DNA of 64,000 nucleotides. Source: Rhodospirillales bacterium. GTDB lineage: Bacteria; Pseudomonadota; Alphaproteobacteria; Acetobacterales; Acetobacteraceae. This document shows, in pieces, positions 1 to 8,813 of this stretch. The notes beneath the pieces are model-generated. The model was not told the DNA's origin. It saw only the letters and a list, made by a program, of their open reading frames with translations, and did no database searches. The first letter of the stretch is position 1; each line of letters opens with the position of its first letter. The stretch lies in the NCBI GenBank assembly GCA_025352665.1, contig JANXSM010000034.1:1-64000 (forward strand), in the 5' to 3' direction. The position numbers and the translations under genes are program-made.

Positions 1-1
1 C

Positions 2-1399
2 GCCGGCATCCCGCTCTCTGAAGATGAAATCCGCCAGGGCATCCGCAAGCGCACCATCGCCAACGAGATCGTGCCGATGCTGTGCGGCAGCGCATTCCGC
101 AACCGTGGCGTGCAGCCGCTGCTGGACGCCGTGCTCGACTATCTGCCGTCGCCGATCGACGTGCCCGGCATCTCGATCGCCGCCGAGGAAGGCGAGGAGG
201 ACGGCGAGCATTCCAACCGCCGTCGCATCAAGGCCGATCCGGACGCACCGTTCGCCGGCCTCGCCTTCAAGATCATCAACGACAAATACGGCACGCTGAC
301 CTTCATCCGCGTCTATGCCGGCACGCTCCGCACGGGCGATACCGTCATGAACACCACGAAGGATCACAAAGAGCGGATCAGCCGCATGTTCCAGATGCAC
401 GCCGACAAGCGTGCGGAAATCAAGGAAGTGCATGCCGGCGACATCGCAGCCTTCGTGGGCCTGAAAGACACCGGCACCGGCGACACGCTGGCCTCGTCCG
501 ATGACCCGGTCGTCCTCGAGCGGATGGCCTTCCCGGTCCCCGTCATCGACATCTCCGTCGAGCCCAAAACCAAGGACTCGGTCGAGAAGATGTCGATCGG
601 CCTGCAGAAACTGGCCGGCGAGGACCCGTCGCTGCGCCTCAAAACCGACCAGGAGAGCGGCCAGACCATTCTTTCAGGCATGGGCGAGCTGCATCTCGAA
701 ATCATCATCGACCGTCTGCGCCGCGAATACGGCGTCGACTGCAACATCGGCGCCCCGCAGGTCGCCTATCGCGAGACGATTTCGAAGTCCCACACTGAAA
801 CCTACACCCACAAGAAGCAGTCTGGCGGTTCGGGCCAGTATGCCGAAGTGAAGGTGATGTTCGAGCCGGCGGAACGCAACGCCGGCATCACCTTTGCCAA
901 CAAGACGGTCGGCGGCTCCGTGCCGAAGGAATATATCCCAGCTGTCGAAAAGGGTATCCGCGTCCAGGCCGACACCGGCGTGCTCGCAGGCTTCCAGACG
1001 GTCGACTTCAACTACACGCTGATGGACGGCAAGTACCACGATGTCGACTCGTCGGCCCTCGCCTTCGAAATCGCCGCCAAGGCTTGCTTCCGCGAAGGCA
1101 TGAAGAAGGCCAGCCCGATCATCCTCGAACCGGTGATGGACGTGGAGGTCACCACCCCGAACGACCATGTCGGTGACGTCGTGGGCGATCTCAACCGCCG
1201 CCGCGGCATGATCCAGAACCAGGAATCGGCTGGTTCGACCATCATGGTCCGTGCCCATGTGCCGCTGAAGGAGATGTTCGGCTACATCTCCGATCTGCGC
1301 TCCATGACCAAGGGCCGCGCCAGCTTCACGATGCAGTTCCATCACTACGATCCCGTGCCGCGCAACATCGCAGAAGAGCTGGTCTCCAAGGCTGGTTAG
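2..1399 (+). CDS. fusA: Elongation factor G, 3' portion
   Basis: This is the translocase GTPase of translation, which moves tRNA and mRNA through the ribosome in the cytosol. The reading frame is open from the first bases of the window, so the GTPase domain and start are missing; about 465 codons remain of a protein usually near 700. Visible are the end of the G domain ([20 protein letters not shown]), domain II, domain IV with [17 protein letters not shown] and domain V with [10 protein letters not shown]. The TAG stop is the first part of a palindromic repeat and a strong terminator follows. Family identity is secure; it resembles the house copy with no sign of damage. Confidence 0.97.
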   Translation, partial: AGIPLSEDEIRQGIRKRTIANEIVPMLCGSAFRNRGVQPLLDAVLDYLPSPIDVPGISIAAEEGEEDGEHSNRRRIKADPDAPFAGLAFKIINDKYGTLTFIRVYAGTLRTGDTVMNTTKDHKERISRMFQMHADKRAEIKEVHAGDIAAFVGLKDTGTGDTLASSDDPVVLERMAFPVPVIDISVEPKTKDSVEKMSIGLQKLAGEDPSLRLKTDQESGQTILSGMGELHLEIIIDRLRREYGVDCNIGAPQVAYRETISKSHTETYTHKKQSGGSGQYAEVKVMFEPAERNAGITFANKTVGGSVPKEYIPAVEKGIRVQADTGVLAGFQTVDFNYTLMDGKYHDVDSSALAFEIAAKACFREGMKKASPIILEPVMDVEVTTPNDHVGDVVGDLNRRRGMIQNQESAGSTIMVRAHVPLKEMFGYISDLRSMTKGRASFTMQFHHYDPVPRNIAEELVSKAG

Positions 1400-1502
1400 A
1401 GCGTGATCGCCGGCAGTGGTATCACCGAAAGGCGCCAATCACGCGATCAGGCATAGAGTTGGATCGGGATGATTTTGCTGTCGGAAATCATCCCGATCCA
1501 GT
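1396..1502. repeat. Modular palindromic repeat, copy A
   Basis: This copy begins with TTAGAGCGTGATC at the fusA stop codon and has two modules. The first contains ATCACCGAAAGG and AATCACGCGAT. The second is a hairpin with arms GGATCGGGATGATTT and AAATCATCCCGATCC. Related copies lie at 12538, 14353 and 16164. It is the most diverged of the four. Confidence 0.8.
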
Positions 1503-1521
1503 CTCGGTCTCGCCGTGAGCA

Positions 1522-1555
1522 GGGCCGCACAACGGAAACGTTGTGCGGCCCTTTT
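1522..1555 (+). terminator. Rho-independent terminator downstream of fusA
   Basis: A perfect 13-bp stem, GGGCCGCACAACG and CGTTGTGCGGCCC, closes a GAAA tetraloop and is followed by TTTTC. It should end transcription from fusA before the bicupin gene. Confidence 0.92.
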
Positions 1556-1645
1556 CATTTTGGTTCCATCCACGCGACTTAAACTTCCTTCAGACTGCAT
1601 CGACTTGACCGAAACTTCGTTGTGCCTTCAGCACAGGAGGGTACG

Positions 1646-2878
1646 ATGCAAGATGATTTTTCCCGCCGCGGGATGTTGGGTGCCGTGGTCGCCGGGGGAC
1701 TGATGGCCTCCGCCTCGGTGGCGTCCGCCCAAACCGCCGGTCAGATCCCGCAGCCCAGCCGGGGCCCAGGTGTCGGTGGCACCGATCCGGTGCCCGGTGG
1801 CCTGTCCCGCGCGCGAGAAAACCCTGACCTGATCAACCCACCCTCCACCGACTCGGGCACCGTGCCCAACCTGCGCTTCTCGTTCGCCGATGGGCATACC
1901 AGACAGACCAGCGGTGGCTGGACGCGCCAGGTGACGGTGCGCGAGCTGGGCATCTCCAAGCCGATCGCCGGCGTGAACATGCGGCTCAACGCCGGTGGCG
2001 TGCGCGAGCTGCATTGGCACAAACAGGCCGAGTGGGCCTACATGCTCTACGGCACCGCCCGCATCACCGCGATCGACGCCCAGGGCCGCAACTTCATCGA
2101 TGAAGTCGGCGTTGGCGACCTTTGGTATTTCCCGGGCGGCATTCCCCACTCCATCCAGGGCCTCGGCCCCGACGGCTGCGAATTCCTGCTGGTGTTCGAC
2201 GACGGCGAGTTTGACGAAGACTCGACCTTCCTGATCAGCGACTGGTTCAAGCACGTGCCATCAGACGTGCTCGCCAAGAACTTCGGCGTGCCCGCCTCCA
2301 ACTTCGGCCACACGCCAGACCCGAAAGACCTCTACATCTTCAAGGCACCGATTCCGGGCCCGATGCCCGCCGATCGGCTGATGGGGGCTGCCGGCGTGCC
2401 CGACAGCTTCAGCCACCGCATGATGGCGCAGCAGCCGCTGAAAACCCGCAGCGGCACCGTGCGCATCACCGACACCAGCAACTTCCCAGTCTCCAAAACG
2501 ATCGCCGCCGCCCTGGTGGAGATCGAGCCCGGCGGCCTTCGTGAACTGCATTGGCACCCGAACACAGACGAATGGCAGTACTACATCGAAGGCCAAGGCC
2601 GCATGGGCGTGTTCGGTAGCAACGGCCAGGCGCGCACCTTCGACTACCAGCAGGGCGACGTCGGCTACGTCCCCTTTGCCATGGGCCACTACATCGAAAA
2701 CACCGGCCCTACCCCGCTGCGGTTCCTCGAAATGTTCAAGAGCGATCACTACGCCGATCTTTCGCTGAACCAGTGGATGGCCCTCACGCCGCCAGACCTG
2801 TTGGCGGTCCACCTCAACCTGGACAAGCAGGTCACCGACGCGCTGCAGAAAAAGAAGTCACCCATCGTGCCAGCCTAA
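1646..2878 (+). CDS. oxdC: Secreted bicupin, oxalate decarboxylase type
   Basis: Likely Mn-dependent conversion of oxalate to formate and CO2 in the periplasm. ATG 1646 is preferred because AGGAGG (1635-1640) lies 5 bases upstream; an earlier in-frame start at 1622 lacks this. Residues 1-30 form a Tat-type signal ([13 protein letters not shown], then SAQT). Two cupin domains follow, each with metal ligands: [11 protein letters not shown] with IPHSI, and [13 protein letters not shown] with MGHYI. The domain I lid loop reads DEDST where Bacillus OxdC has SENST, keeping the catalytic Glu. About 410 residues fits the family. It stands alone between the fusA terminator and the broken catabolic cluster. 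An oxalate oxidase activity cannot be excluded. Confidence 0.88.
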   Translation: MQDDFSRRGMLGAVVAGGLMASASVASAQTAGQIPQPSRGPGVGGTDPVPGGLSRARENPDLINPPSTDSGTVPNLRFSFADGHTRQTSGGWTRQVTVRELGISKPIAGVNMRLNAGGVRELHWHKQAEWAYMLYGTARITAIDAQGRNFIDEVGVGDLWYFPGGIPHSIQGLGPDGCEFLLVFDDGEFDEDSTFLISDWFKHVPSDVLAKNFGVPASNFGHTPDPKDLYIFKAPIPGPMPADRLMGAAGVPDSFSHRMMAQQPLKTRSGTVRITDTSNFPVSKTIAAALVEIEPGGLRELHWHPNTDEWQYYIEGQGRMGVFGSNGQARTFDYQQGDVGYVPFAMGHYIENTGPTPLRFLEMFKSDHYADLSLNQWMALTPPDLLAVHLNLDKQVTDALQKKKSPIVPA

Positions 2879-3143
2879 AGGGCAAAGGGCGATCAGGTTT
2901 GTGGTGGGGTGCGCTCGAGCACCCCACCGCGTCCGCACCGCGTCAGCCACCCCGTTCCTGAGCAGGCCGACGCCGTCGATTTCCACTTCGATGATGTCGC
3001 CCGGCTTGAGCCACAGCGGCGGATTTCGCTTGGCCCCCACGCCACCCGGTGTGCCCGTTGCAATGGCATCGCCCGCCTCAAGGCGGGTGAAGCTCGAGCA
3101 ATATTCAATCTGCCGGGCGATATCGGAAACTGCCGAACTTCAT
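2858..3143 (-). pseudogene. Fumarylacetoacetate hydrolase family remnant
   Basis: The start (ATG at 3143 behind GGAG) encodes MKFGSFRY, a typical FAH N-terminus, but that frame stops after 12 codons. In another frame the characteristic FAH C-terminus follows at once: [20 protein letters not shown], then [15 protein letters not shown] and LLRNGV. The roughly 200 residues between these ends are absent, so an internal out-of-frame deletion removed the metal site. The intact enzyme would have hydrolysed a ring-cleavage product made by the neighbouring monooxygenase and dioxygenase. It is non-functional as read. Confidence 0.82.
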
Positions 3144-3162
3144 GGTGGACTCCGTTGCAACT

Positions 3163-4695
3163 TCAGTGAGGAACAGCAGCGAGCCGATCCAGCTGGCTGG
3201 CCAGATCCGCCGTGCCAACGCTGGTGGCGAACACATAATGGTCTGGCCGCACCAGGGCCGCGTCGCAGCCGCTGCGATCGAACCACGCCCCCGCGACCCC
3301 CTCGATTTCCGCATCGCGTGAAGCCGGATCCGCGGAAACAGTGATGACATTCAGGCCAAGCAAGGCCGCCTTCGCGACAATCTCGCCCGGCAGGACAATC
3401 TGGCGTCCGTCGATCACCAGCCGCCAGCCGGTGCCACGCGCTTGGTCCGGCAGCACGCCGCCCAACAGGCGCGGCTGCGGAAACAGCGTGCCCGCCGCAG
3501 CACCTTCCCCAAGCAGCCCGCAGCGCAACGGCGGCACGATCTCCTGGCGCGTGATCGTGCGTGCAACACCGCCGCCTTCGGCCAGAATCCGCTCATCGCG
3601 CAGCCGCGCCGCTTCCGGATCACGTTCGCAGATGACATGGCCGATGGTCTTGATGCGTCCAGTCAACTCCCGCACATGCGCACCACGTTCCTCTCCGTAG
3701 CTATCAAGCAAAGCCGGGTCCGTTTTCCCCTCGATCACACGGACGAGTTTCCAGATCAGGTTCGAGACATCCCGCAGGCCCTGGCACATGCCCTGGCCGA
3801 TGAACGGCGGCTGCTGGTGGGCGGAATCTCCCGCCAAGAACACCCTGCCCCGCCGCCACTCATGCGCCACCAGCGCGTGAAAGCGGTAGCTGTTGGCGCG
3901 CCACAGCGTGGCGTCCTCCGGCGTCAACCATCGTGACAGCAACTGCCAAACCCGCCCCGGCGCCTCCATGGCGAAACGGTCTTCGCCGGGCAGCAGCATG
4001 ATCTCCCAACGGCGATGATTGTTCGGCCCCACCAGATAGGTGGTGGGCCGCGCCGGCTCGCAATACTGCGCGGATTTCGAGGGCAACTTCGAAAGCGCTG
4101 CGCCGTGAACCAATAGATCCACCACCAGCCACGGCTCATCGAACACGAGATCATCGAGCGCGATGCCAAGGTTTTGCCGCACCAGGCTCGAGGCGCCATC
4201 GCAGGCAATTACATAATCAGCCGTCACCGCCCGCTCCACCCCCGCGCCATCGCGCAGGCGAAGCGTCACGCCGGCCTCATCCTGGCTGAGCTCCAGCAAC
4301 TCCGTGCCCAGCTCGATCTGCACCCCATCCCAAGACGCCGCATGCGCGCGCAGCACCTCCTCCACCGGCGGCTGGCTGAACACCATGCTGGGCGTGTAGC
4401 CCATCGGATAGGGCTTCGGCACCATGTCGATACGGCGGATCAACTGCCCCTGCGCGCCATGATGTTCCGAGGCTGTGAACGGCGCCACAAACGGAAGCAC
4501 CTTGTCGGCAACACCGATGTTGTCGAACAGCCGCATGATCTCATGATCGAGCGCGATCGCGCGTGGCTTGGGAAAGATGTCAACCAACTTGTCGATCGCA
4601 AGCGTGGTGATCCCCGCCTGCCCAAGCAGGTTCGCGGCCACGGCGCCACACGGACCAAAGCCGATCACGGCAACCTGCACATCATGTCTGGTCAT
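3163..4695 (-). CDS. FAD-dependent aromatic monooxygenase (MhpA/PheA type)
   Basis: A flavoprotein hydroxylase of about 510 residues that would use NAD(P)H and O2 to hydroxylate a phenolic or aryl-acid substrate in the cytosol. The N-terminal FAD site appears as VIGFGPCGAVAANLL, the central DG motif as YVIACDGASSLVR, and the GD motif as FLAGDSAHQQPPFIGQGMCQ, typical of MhpA-like enzymes. The C-terminal thioredoxin-like domain seems complete. It lies 15 bases downstream of the extradiol dioxygenase gene in one minus-strand operon. Unlike several neighbours I see no deletion. The exact substrate cannot be told from sequence. Confidence 0.87.
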   Translation of the reverse strand: MTRHDVQVAVIGFGPCGAVAANLLGQAGITTLAIDKLVDIFPKPRAIALDHEIMRLFDNIGVADKVLPFVAPFTASEHHGAQGQLIRRIDMVPKPYPMGYTPSMVFSQPPVEEVLRAHAASWDGVQIELGTELLELSQDEAGVTLRLRDGAGVERAVTADYVIACDGASSLVRQNLGIALDDLVFDEPWLVVDLLVHGAALSKLPSKSAQYCEPARPTTYLVGPNNHRRWEIMLLPGEDRFAMEAPGRVWQLLSRWLTPEDATLWRANSYRFHALVAHEWRRGRVFLAGDSAHQQPPFIGQGMCQGLRDVSNLIWKLVRVIEGKTDPALLDSYGEERGAHVRELTGRIKTIGHVICERDPEAARLRDERILAEGGGVARTITRQEIVPPLRCGLLGEGAAAGTLFPQPRLLGGVLPDQARGTGWRLVIDGRQIVLPGEIVAKAALLGLNVITVSADPASRDAEIEGVAGAWFDRSGCDAALVRPDHYVFATSVGTADLASQLDRLAAVPH

Positions 4696-4710
4696 CTGCG
4701 TGTCCGTGCC

Positions 4711-5418
4711 TCAGGCAAAGGGAATGGCAAGCTGCGCCTGCTTGACGTGGTCGGGCTTGGACGGCGCGATACCCCAGTGATCGGTGCGTCCTGCAGGCCA
4801 GGTCCATTCCGACTGGCCGCGCACCCGGTAGCTGTCGTCTACCTGGAGAACTTCCGCGGTATATTCGACAACGAAGCCAAGCGGGTCGACGAAATAGGCG
4901 AACACATTGTCACCCGGGCCATGCCGCCCGACGCCCCAGCCAATCGGAAACCCGTGGTCGATGAGCCGGCCGGAACCGCGCATCACCGATTCCAGATCCG
5001 GCATCAGGAAGGCGACATGGTTCAGCCCGACATGCGGGGCATCGGCGATCACCACGGCATGATGGTCGCTGTTGCACCGCGCGAACGCCATGACCTTGGA
5101 ACGGTCGGACAGCCTGAACCCAAGCACCCGCTCGTAGAATCCCGCGGTGACATCAACATCCGTGCTGTTGATGTTGACATGCGCCAGCCGCAGAACCTGG
5201 TTCGCCACTGCCTGCGCGCCCTGGCGCCTCGCATCACCATGCACGAAGCGCAGCACCAGCACATGATGATCGTCTCCGGTCGCATGCAGATACACCGCAT
5301 CGCCATCGCGCGTGGCCACGGTCAGGCCCCAGACATTTGGGTAGAAAGCTTCGGACTTCGCAATGTCCGGCGTGTCGAGCTCCACGCTGCGCAGTGCCAC
5401 GACGGGAAAGCGGGTCAT
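4711..5418 (-). CDS. Type I extradiol dioxygenase (VOC family)
   Basis: Two vicinal-oxygen-chelate modules in 235 residues suggest an Fe(II) catechol-type ring-cleaving dioxygenase. The likely facial triad is the His in LAHVNINSTD, the His in GLNHVAFLM and the Glu in VVEYTAEV. The N-terminal module begins LRSVELDTPDIAKSEAFY. The gene overlaps the upstream amidohydrolase by four bases and is followed by the monooxygenase, so hydroxylation then ring cleavage is the expected logic. It is somewhat shorter than the near 300 residues usual for biphenyl-type enzymes. A non-ring-cleaving VOC isomerase is possible. Confidence 0.8.
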   Translation of the reverse strand: MTRFPVVALRSVELDTPDIAKSEAFYPNVWGLTVATRDGDAVYLHATGDDHHVLVLRFVHGDARRQGAQAVANQVLRLAHVNINSTDVDVTAGFYERVLGFRLSDRSKVMAFARCNSDHHAVVIADAPHVGLNHVAFLMPDLESVMRGSGRLIDHGFPIGWGVGRHGPGDNVFAYFVDPLGFVVEYTAEVLQVDDSYRVRGQSEWTWPAGRTDHWGIAPSKPDHVKQAQLAIPFA

Positions 5419-6260
5419 GCCATGTCTCCTTTCTCGCGGCCCAGGAAACGCAGGGCGTTGCCGCGCTGCATGTTCTCGCGCACCGCCGGATCGGCAAAGG
5501 TTGCCATCACGCGATCGACCGGCCGGCGGTCGTGAAAGTTGAAGGGATAGTCTGTGCCGAGCATGATCTGCGTGGTGCCGAACATCGCAGCGATATGCAG
5601 CAAGGTCGGCTCATCGAACACCAGCCCGTCGTAGAACATGGCGCGCGCCTGCGCCAACGGCTGCTGCAACGGCGGCGGCCCGATCAGCCGCGCCATCCCG
5701 CAAGGCCGCAACGCGTGAACAAACACCGCGGCGCCCAACTTCTCGCACTCGGCAAAGAAGTCTTCGAATTCAGGGGCTCCGATCGGCCGTCCGTTGATGT
5801 TGCTGCCGATCTCGACACCGGCAAACCCAAGCTCGCCGACCACACGGTGCAACTCGCGCAGCGCAAGTTCGCAGTCCTGCAAAGCAACCCCACCGAGCCC
5901 TGCGATACGGCCGCCGGAGGGTGCCACCATCTCGGCGATCTGGTCGTTGATATAGCCAAGCAGCTCGGCGGCAGGCGCTGCATCCATCCAATAGGACAGC
6001 AGCTCCGGCATGGGTGAGACCACCTGCAGCGCCAGGTCCATTGCGTCCATGTCGGCCACCCGCTTTGCGGTGTCCCAGCATTTATCAGAGACCGTGCGAT
6101 AGACCTTGCCGCTGATCATCACATGGCGGTGGCATGGTTCAGCCTCAGCCATCGAAGGCCAATCGGCCGGTGTCGGCATATGGCGGGAGCGCGGGAAGTT
6201 CTCGGGCACGACATGGGCGTGCACATCCACCCCGCAGCGGCAGCGGACCATCTCAACCAT
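5415..6260 (-). CDS. ACMSD-like amidohydrolase with internal deletion
   Basis: The amidohydrolase 2 family includes aminocarboxymuconate-semialdehyde decarboxylase. This 281-residue protein has the HxH metal motif (GVDVHAHVV), a His in AAVFVHALRP and the terminal Asp in LGTDYPFNFHDR. Family members usually have about 330 residues. The segment after GPPPLQQPLAQ jumps to ARAMFYDGLVFDEP, skipping the helix and strand that normally carry the HGGG histidine ligand. The loss of about 50-60 residues is in frame, so a protein may be made, but without that metal ligand activity is doubtful. The start overlaps the end of the collapsed dctM. Confidence 0.78.
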   Translation of the reverse strand: MVEMVRCRCGVDVHAHVVPENFPRSRHMPTPADWPSMAEAEPCHRHVMISGKVYRTVSDKCWDTAKRVADMDAMDLALQVVSPMPELLSYWMDAAPAAELLGYINDQIAEMVAPSGGRIAGLGGVALQDCELALRELHRVVGELGFAGVEIGSNINGRPIGAPEFEDFFAECEKLGAAVFVHALRPCGMARLIGPPPLQQPLAQARAMFYDGLVFDEPTLLHIAAMFGTTQIMLGTDYPFNFHDRRPVDRVMATFADPAVRENMQRGNALRFLGREKGDMA

Positions 6261-6393
6261 ACAGCACCCGTGGCAGCCAGAGGGCGAGGCCAGGGAAGGC
6301 CAGCAGCAACAGGATCAGCACCAGCGGTGCCAGCAGAAACGGCAGAACAAACAGCAGACCGACCCCGATGGCGCCGATGATGGGTGCCGACAT
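6253..6393 (-). pseudogene. dctM: TRAP transporter large permease DctM, collapsed by internal deletion
   Basis: Only 46 codons remain. The first 16 (MSAPIIGAIGVGLLFV) are a DctM N-terminus and the rest (LAPLVLILLLLAFPGLALWL) is a DctM C-terminus; the roughly 380 residues of transmembrane core between are missing, in frame. The start still overlaps the dctQ stop as ATGA and the stop still overlaps the amidohydrolase start, so translational coupling survives. DctM is the transport channel of TRAP systems, so this importer cannot work without another copy elsewhere. Confidence 0.82.
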
Positions 6394-6899
6394 CAAAGCG
6401 GCTCGCCCGGATGCGGATGCGGCCGCTCGCCCAGGATCGTCACACCCACGGCGCAAACGATCGCGCCGGCACTGCCGGTGAAGGCAAACCCCCAGACCAC
6501 CCAAACCGGCAGCCCCAGCTCGAGCTTGCGATCGCCATAGTCGAAGGCCTGCACGGCAGGTTCCACCATCGCCCAGGCGATCAGCAGCAAGGCTGCGACC
6601 GATGCCAGGTCGCCAAAACGCACGAGCGCTCGTTGCGTGCGACGCCCGACCAGATGGTCGACGAGGTCGATCACGATATGGGCGCGATCGACGAACACGG
6701 CGGCCAGGCCATGAAACACGAACAGCACCAACAGGCACTCCACCACGACATAGGCGCCGTGGATCGGGCGGCCGAACGCATAGCGCAGCACCACATCCGA
6801 CACGGTGCACAAAATGATGATCGCAGCCGCGAGCATCGAGATTCCCGTTTGCACCGTGCGGATGCGGTACAGCAGTCGCGGCAATGTTTCAGCCGACAT
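6393..6899 (-). CDS. dctQ: TRAP transporter small permease DctQ
   Basis: A membrane protein of 168 residues with four hydrophobic segments, the usual size for DctQ. The motif DVVLRYAFGRPIHGAYVVVE is characteristic of the family. ATG 6899 gives MSAETLPRLL; longer readings run into dctP. It overlaps dctP by about ten bases and dctM by four. It would pair with DctM in the inner membrane to import an organic acid delivered by DctP. The gene itself looks whole, but its channel partner is deleted and its binding protein frameshifted. Confidence 0.86.
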   Translation of the reverse strand: MSAETLPRLLYRIRTVQTGISMLAAAIIILCTVSDVVLRYAFGRPIHGAYVVVECLLVLFVFHGLAAVFVDRAHIVIDLVDHLVGRRTQRALVRFGDLASVAALLLIAWAMVEPAVQAFDYGDRKLELGLPVWVVWGFAFTGSAGAIVCAVGVTILGERPHPHPGEPL

Positions 6900-7924
6900 A
6901 GGCGGCGGCGAACTTGCGTGCGGGTTTGCCGGCGGCTTCAAGCGTGGCCAGGCGCTTTTCGAGCAAGGGAGAAACCGCCGCGCGCATCTTGGCAAATTCC
7001 GCCGGCTCCGAGGTGGTGATCGTCACACCCTTGGCAATCATGTAGGCGCGGCCACGGGGCTTCAGCATCGTCGAGCGCGGCAGCAAAGCGCTCAGCCATG
7101 GCGGGTCCGGTGGAGTTCGTGATGAGATCCTGCAGATCCTTCGGCAGCGCCTCGAACTTTTTGGGGTTCATGGCGGCACCGAAAGTGGCGGTGCTCACGC
7201 CTGGCTCCAGCGAGTATTTCACCACCGTGCCGAGATCGAAGCTCTGTGCGCCTTCATAGGGGAAGGTGGCGCCATCGATGATGCCCTTGGCCAGTCCGTC
7301 CTGGGTTTCGCCAGGGGGAACCGCAAGCGGCACGGCGCCGACCGCGGTCAGCACGTCGGCAAACTGCTCGCCGGCGTAGCGGATGCGTAGACCGCGGAAA
7401 TCTTCGAGCTTGTGCAGAGCAACTTTGGCGGTGTGGAATTTCAAAGGCGCCGTCACCATCATCCATAGCATCTTCAGGCCAGGGTATTCGGGTGCCAGAT
7501 AGGTGGGAAACAGCTCGGTCAGGCGCCGCGACATCAGCAGGCTGGTCTCCCCAGCCTTGGGCATGACATAGGCTTCGCTGACAATCTCGGTCATCGGGTA
7601 GCGACCTGGCGTGGCGCCGGTCAGGCCGATGGCGATGTCGGCGACACCACTGCGGGCGATATCGAACTGGCGGGGCGCCGGGCCGAGCTGCGAGGCCGGG
7701 TAGAGCTTGAGCTTGAGCCGTCCGCCCGAAGCCTTTTCAAGCTCGTCGCTCCACACCAGGCACTGCTTCTGGAACGTGTGGTTCGGCGGCAGGAAATGCG
7801 AGACCTTGAGTTCGAATCTGGCGCCTTGGGCATACGTGCGGCGTGGGATCGAGGCCGCTGCGGCGAGCCCGCCCGCAAGCCCGAATGTTGCGCGGCGCGT
7901 GAGTTCTTTCGACCCGGTTTTCAT
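6889..7924 (-). pseudogene. dctP: TRAP substrate-binding protein DctP, frameshifted near the C-terminus
   Basis: The periplasmic solute-binding protein of a TRAP importer. ATG 7924 (MKTGSKELTRRATFGLAGG) has GGGAGG upstream and a Tat-like signal. The protein reads normally to AERFAAALDDAEA. Then four C residues on the coding strand (7056-7059) throw the frame; removing one C restores ARGRAYMIAKGVTIT and a normal end, KPARKFAAAYVG, at 6889. As written the frame continues with unrelated residues to 6938. About 55 C-terminal residues are lost. A sequencing error in the C run is an alternative explanation. Confidence 0.83.
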
Positions 7925-7981
7925 ATTTGCCTCCCCAACGATTGGGCGGACCGTGCTGTCGGTCGACAAGGGCGTCAACCG

Positions 7982-8007
7982 TAAATTATAAATTTAGACC
8001 AAAGGTC
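7982..8007. promoter_or_regulatory. Candidate operator upstream of dctP
   Basis: An AT-rich imperfect palindrome (TAAATTATAAATTTA, 7982-7996) is followed directly by the inverted repeat GACC-AAA-GGTC (7997-8007), just upstream of the dctP start. The position suits binding by the neighbouring GntR regulator. The AATT-AT-AATT core resembles the palindrome at 8814-8829. Confidence 0.45.
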
Positions 8008-8043
8008 CAGAATTATCGAAAATCTAGGGGCGCACGGTGCAAT

Positions 8044-8742
8044 TTATGTGACCACAAAAAGCCCGGGATCGGCCAAAATAAGGTCCGCCGACGCCTGAAA
8101 ATGCGCGGTCAACAGCGACACCGCACGATCGGCGTCGCCGTCCACAATGGCGCGCATGATCGCCTCATGCTCGTCGCGCAGATTGCGGTGGCCGAAACCC
8201 TTATGGGCAGACAGCTGGCGGTAGCGGTAGAGCAGATCCACCTGTTGGTCGCAGTAGGCGATCAGCCATCGCGAGCCGCAGCCGGCGATGATCTGGTGGT
8301 GGAACCGGCGGTGCAGCCGGTCCCATTCCGGGTTGCTCTCGAGGTTTGTTTCACGCAGCGAGCGCGGTGTTTTGGACAGCCGGTGCCAGGCCAGCACCAC
8401 GCCCTCCTCCCATTCGTGGCAGCCGCTGGCCATCGACTCGCGCAGGGCCCGTTCCTCCAGCCAGCAGCGAGTGCGCGTGAGTTCGCGAAGCTCATCCACG
8501 CTGATGCCGGTCACCACGAAGCCGCGCTGGTCGCGCAGCTCCACGAGCCCTTCGGACGCCAGCCGGTTCAGTGCCTCACGGATGGGGGTCTGGCCGGCCT
8601 GGTAGTGCTCCATCAGGAACTTCAGCGGCAGCTTGCGCCAGGGTTTCAGCCGGCCTTCCAGCAGATCGGTGCGCAGCCGATCGCACAGCGAGCTCGCCTG
8701 TGTCGTGCTCAGCCCCAGCGGGGGCGGCGGGTTGGTATCCAT
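8044..8742 (-). CDS. GntR family (FCD/FadR-like) transcription regulator
   Basis: A winged helix-turn-helix domain (about residues 15-75, with TPIREALNRLASEGLVEL) is followed by an all-helical FCD effector domain that keeps the His-rich pattern HRRFHHQIIAG and EHEAIMRAIVDGD, which binds metal and small acids in this family. ATG 8742 (MDTNPPPP) has GGAAAGG upstream; an in-frame GTG at 8763 is possible. It lies between the TRAP genes and the dehydrogenase on the same strand and probably represses the cluster in response to the imported acid. It appears intact. Confidence 0.88.
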   Translation of the reverse strand: MDTNPPPPLGLSTTQASSLCDRLRTDLLEGRLKPWRKLPLKFLMEHYQAGQTPIREALNRLASEGLVELRDQRGFVVTGISVDELRELTRTRCWLEERALRESMASGCHEWEEGVVLAWHRLSKTPRSLRETNLESNPEWDRLHRRFHHQIIAGCGSRWLIAYCDQQVDLLYRYRQLSAHKGFGHRNLRDEHEAIMRAIVDGDADRAVSLLTAHFQASADLILADPGLFVVT

Positions 8743-8756
8743 GCATGCGCCTTTCC

Positions 8757-8780
8757 GAACCACCCCATGAGAAGTGGTTC
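8757..8780. promoter_or_regulatory. Inverted repeat upstream of the GntR gene
   Basis: GAACCAC (8757-8763) and GTGGTTC (8774-8780) form a 7-bp inverted repeat with a 10-base centre, just before the regulator's start. Autoregulation is an inference. Confidence 0.35.
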
Positions 8781-8813
8781 GAAAAGATTAGGCAAATTCA
8801 ACAAACGATAAAA

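Noticed and set aside
674-1438. A minus-strand frame across fusA
   Set aside because: EF-G domains IV and V are fully conserved on the other strand.
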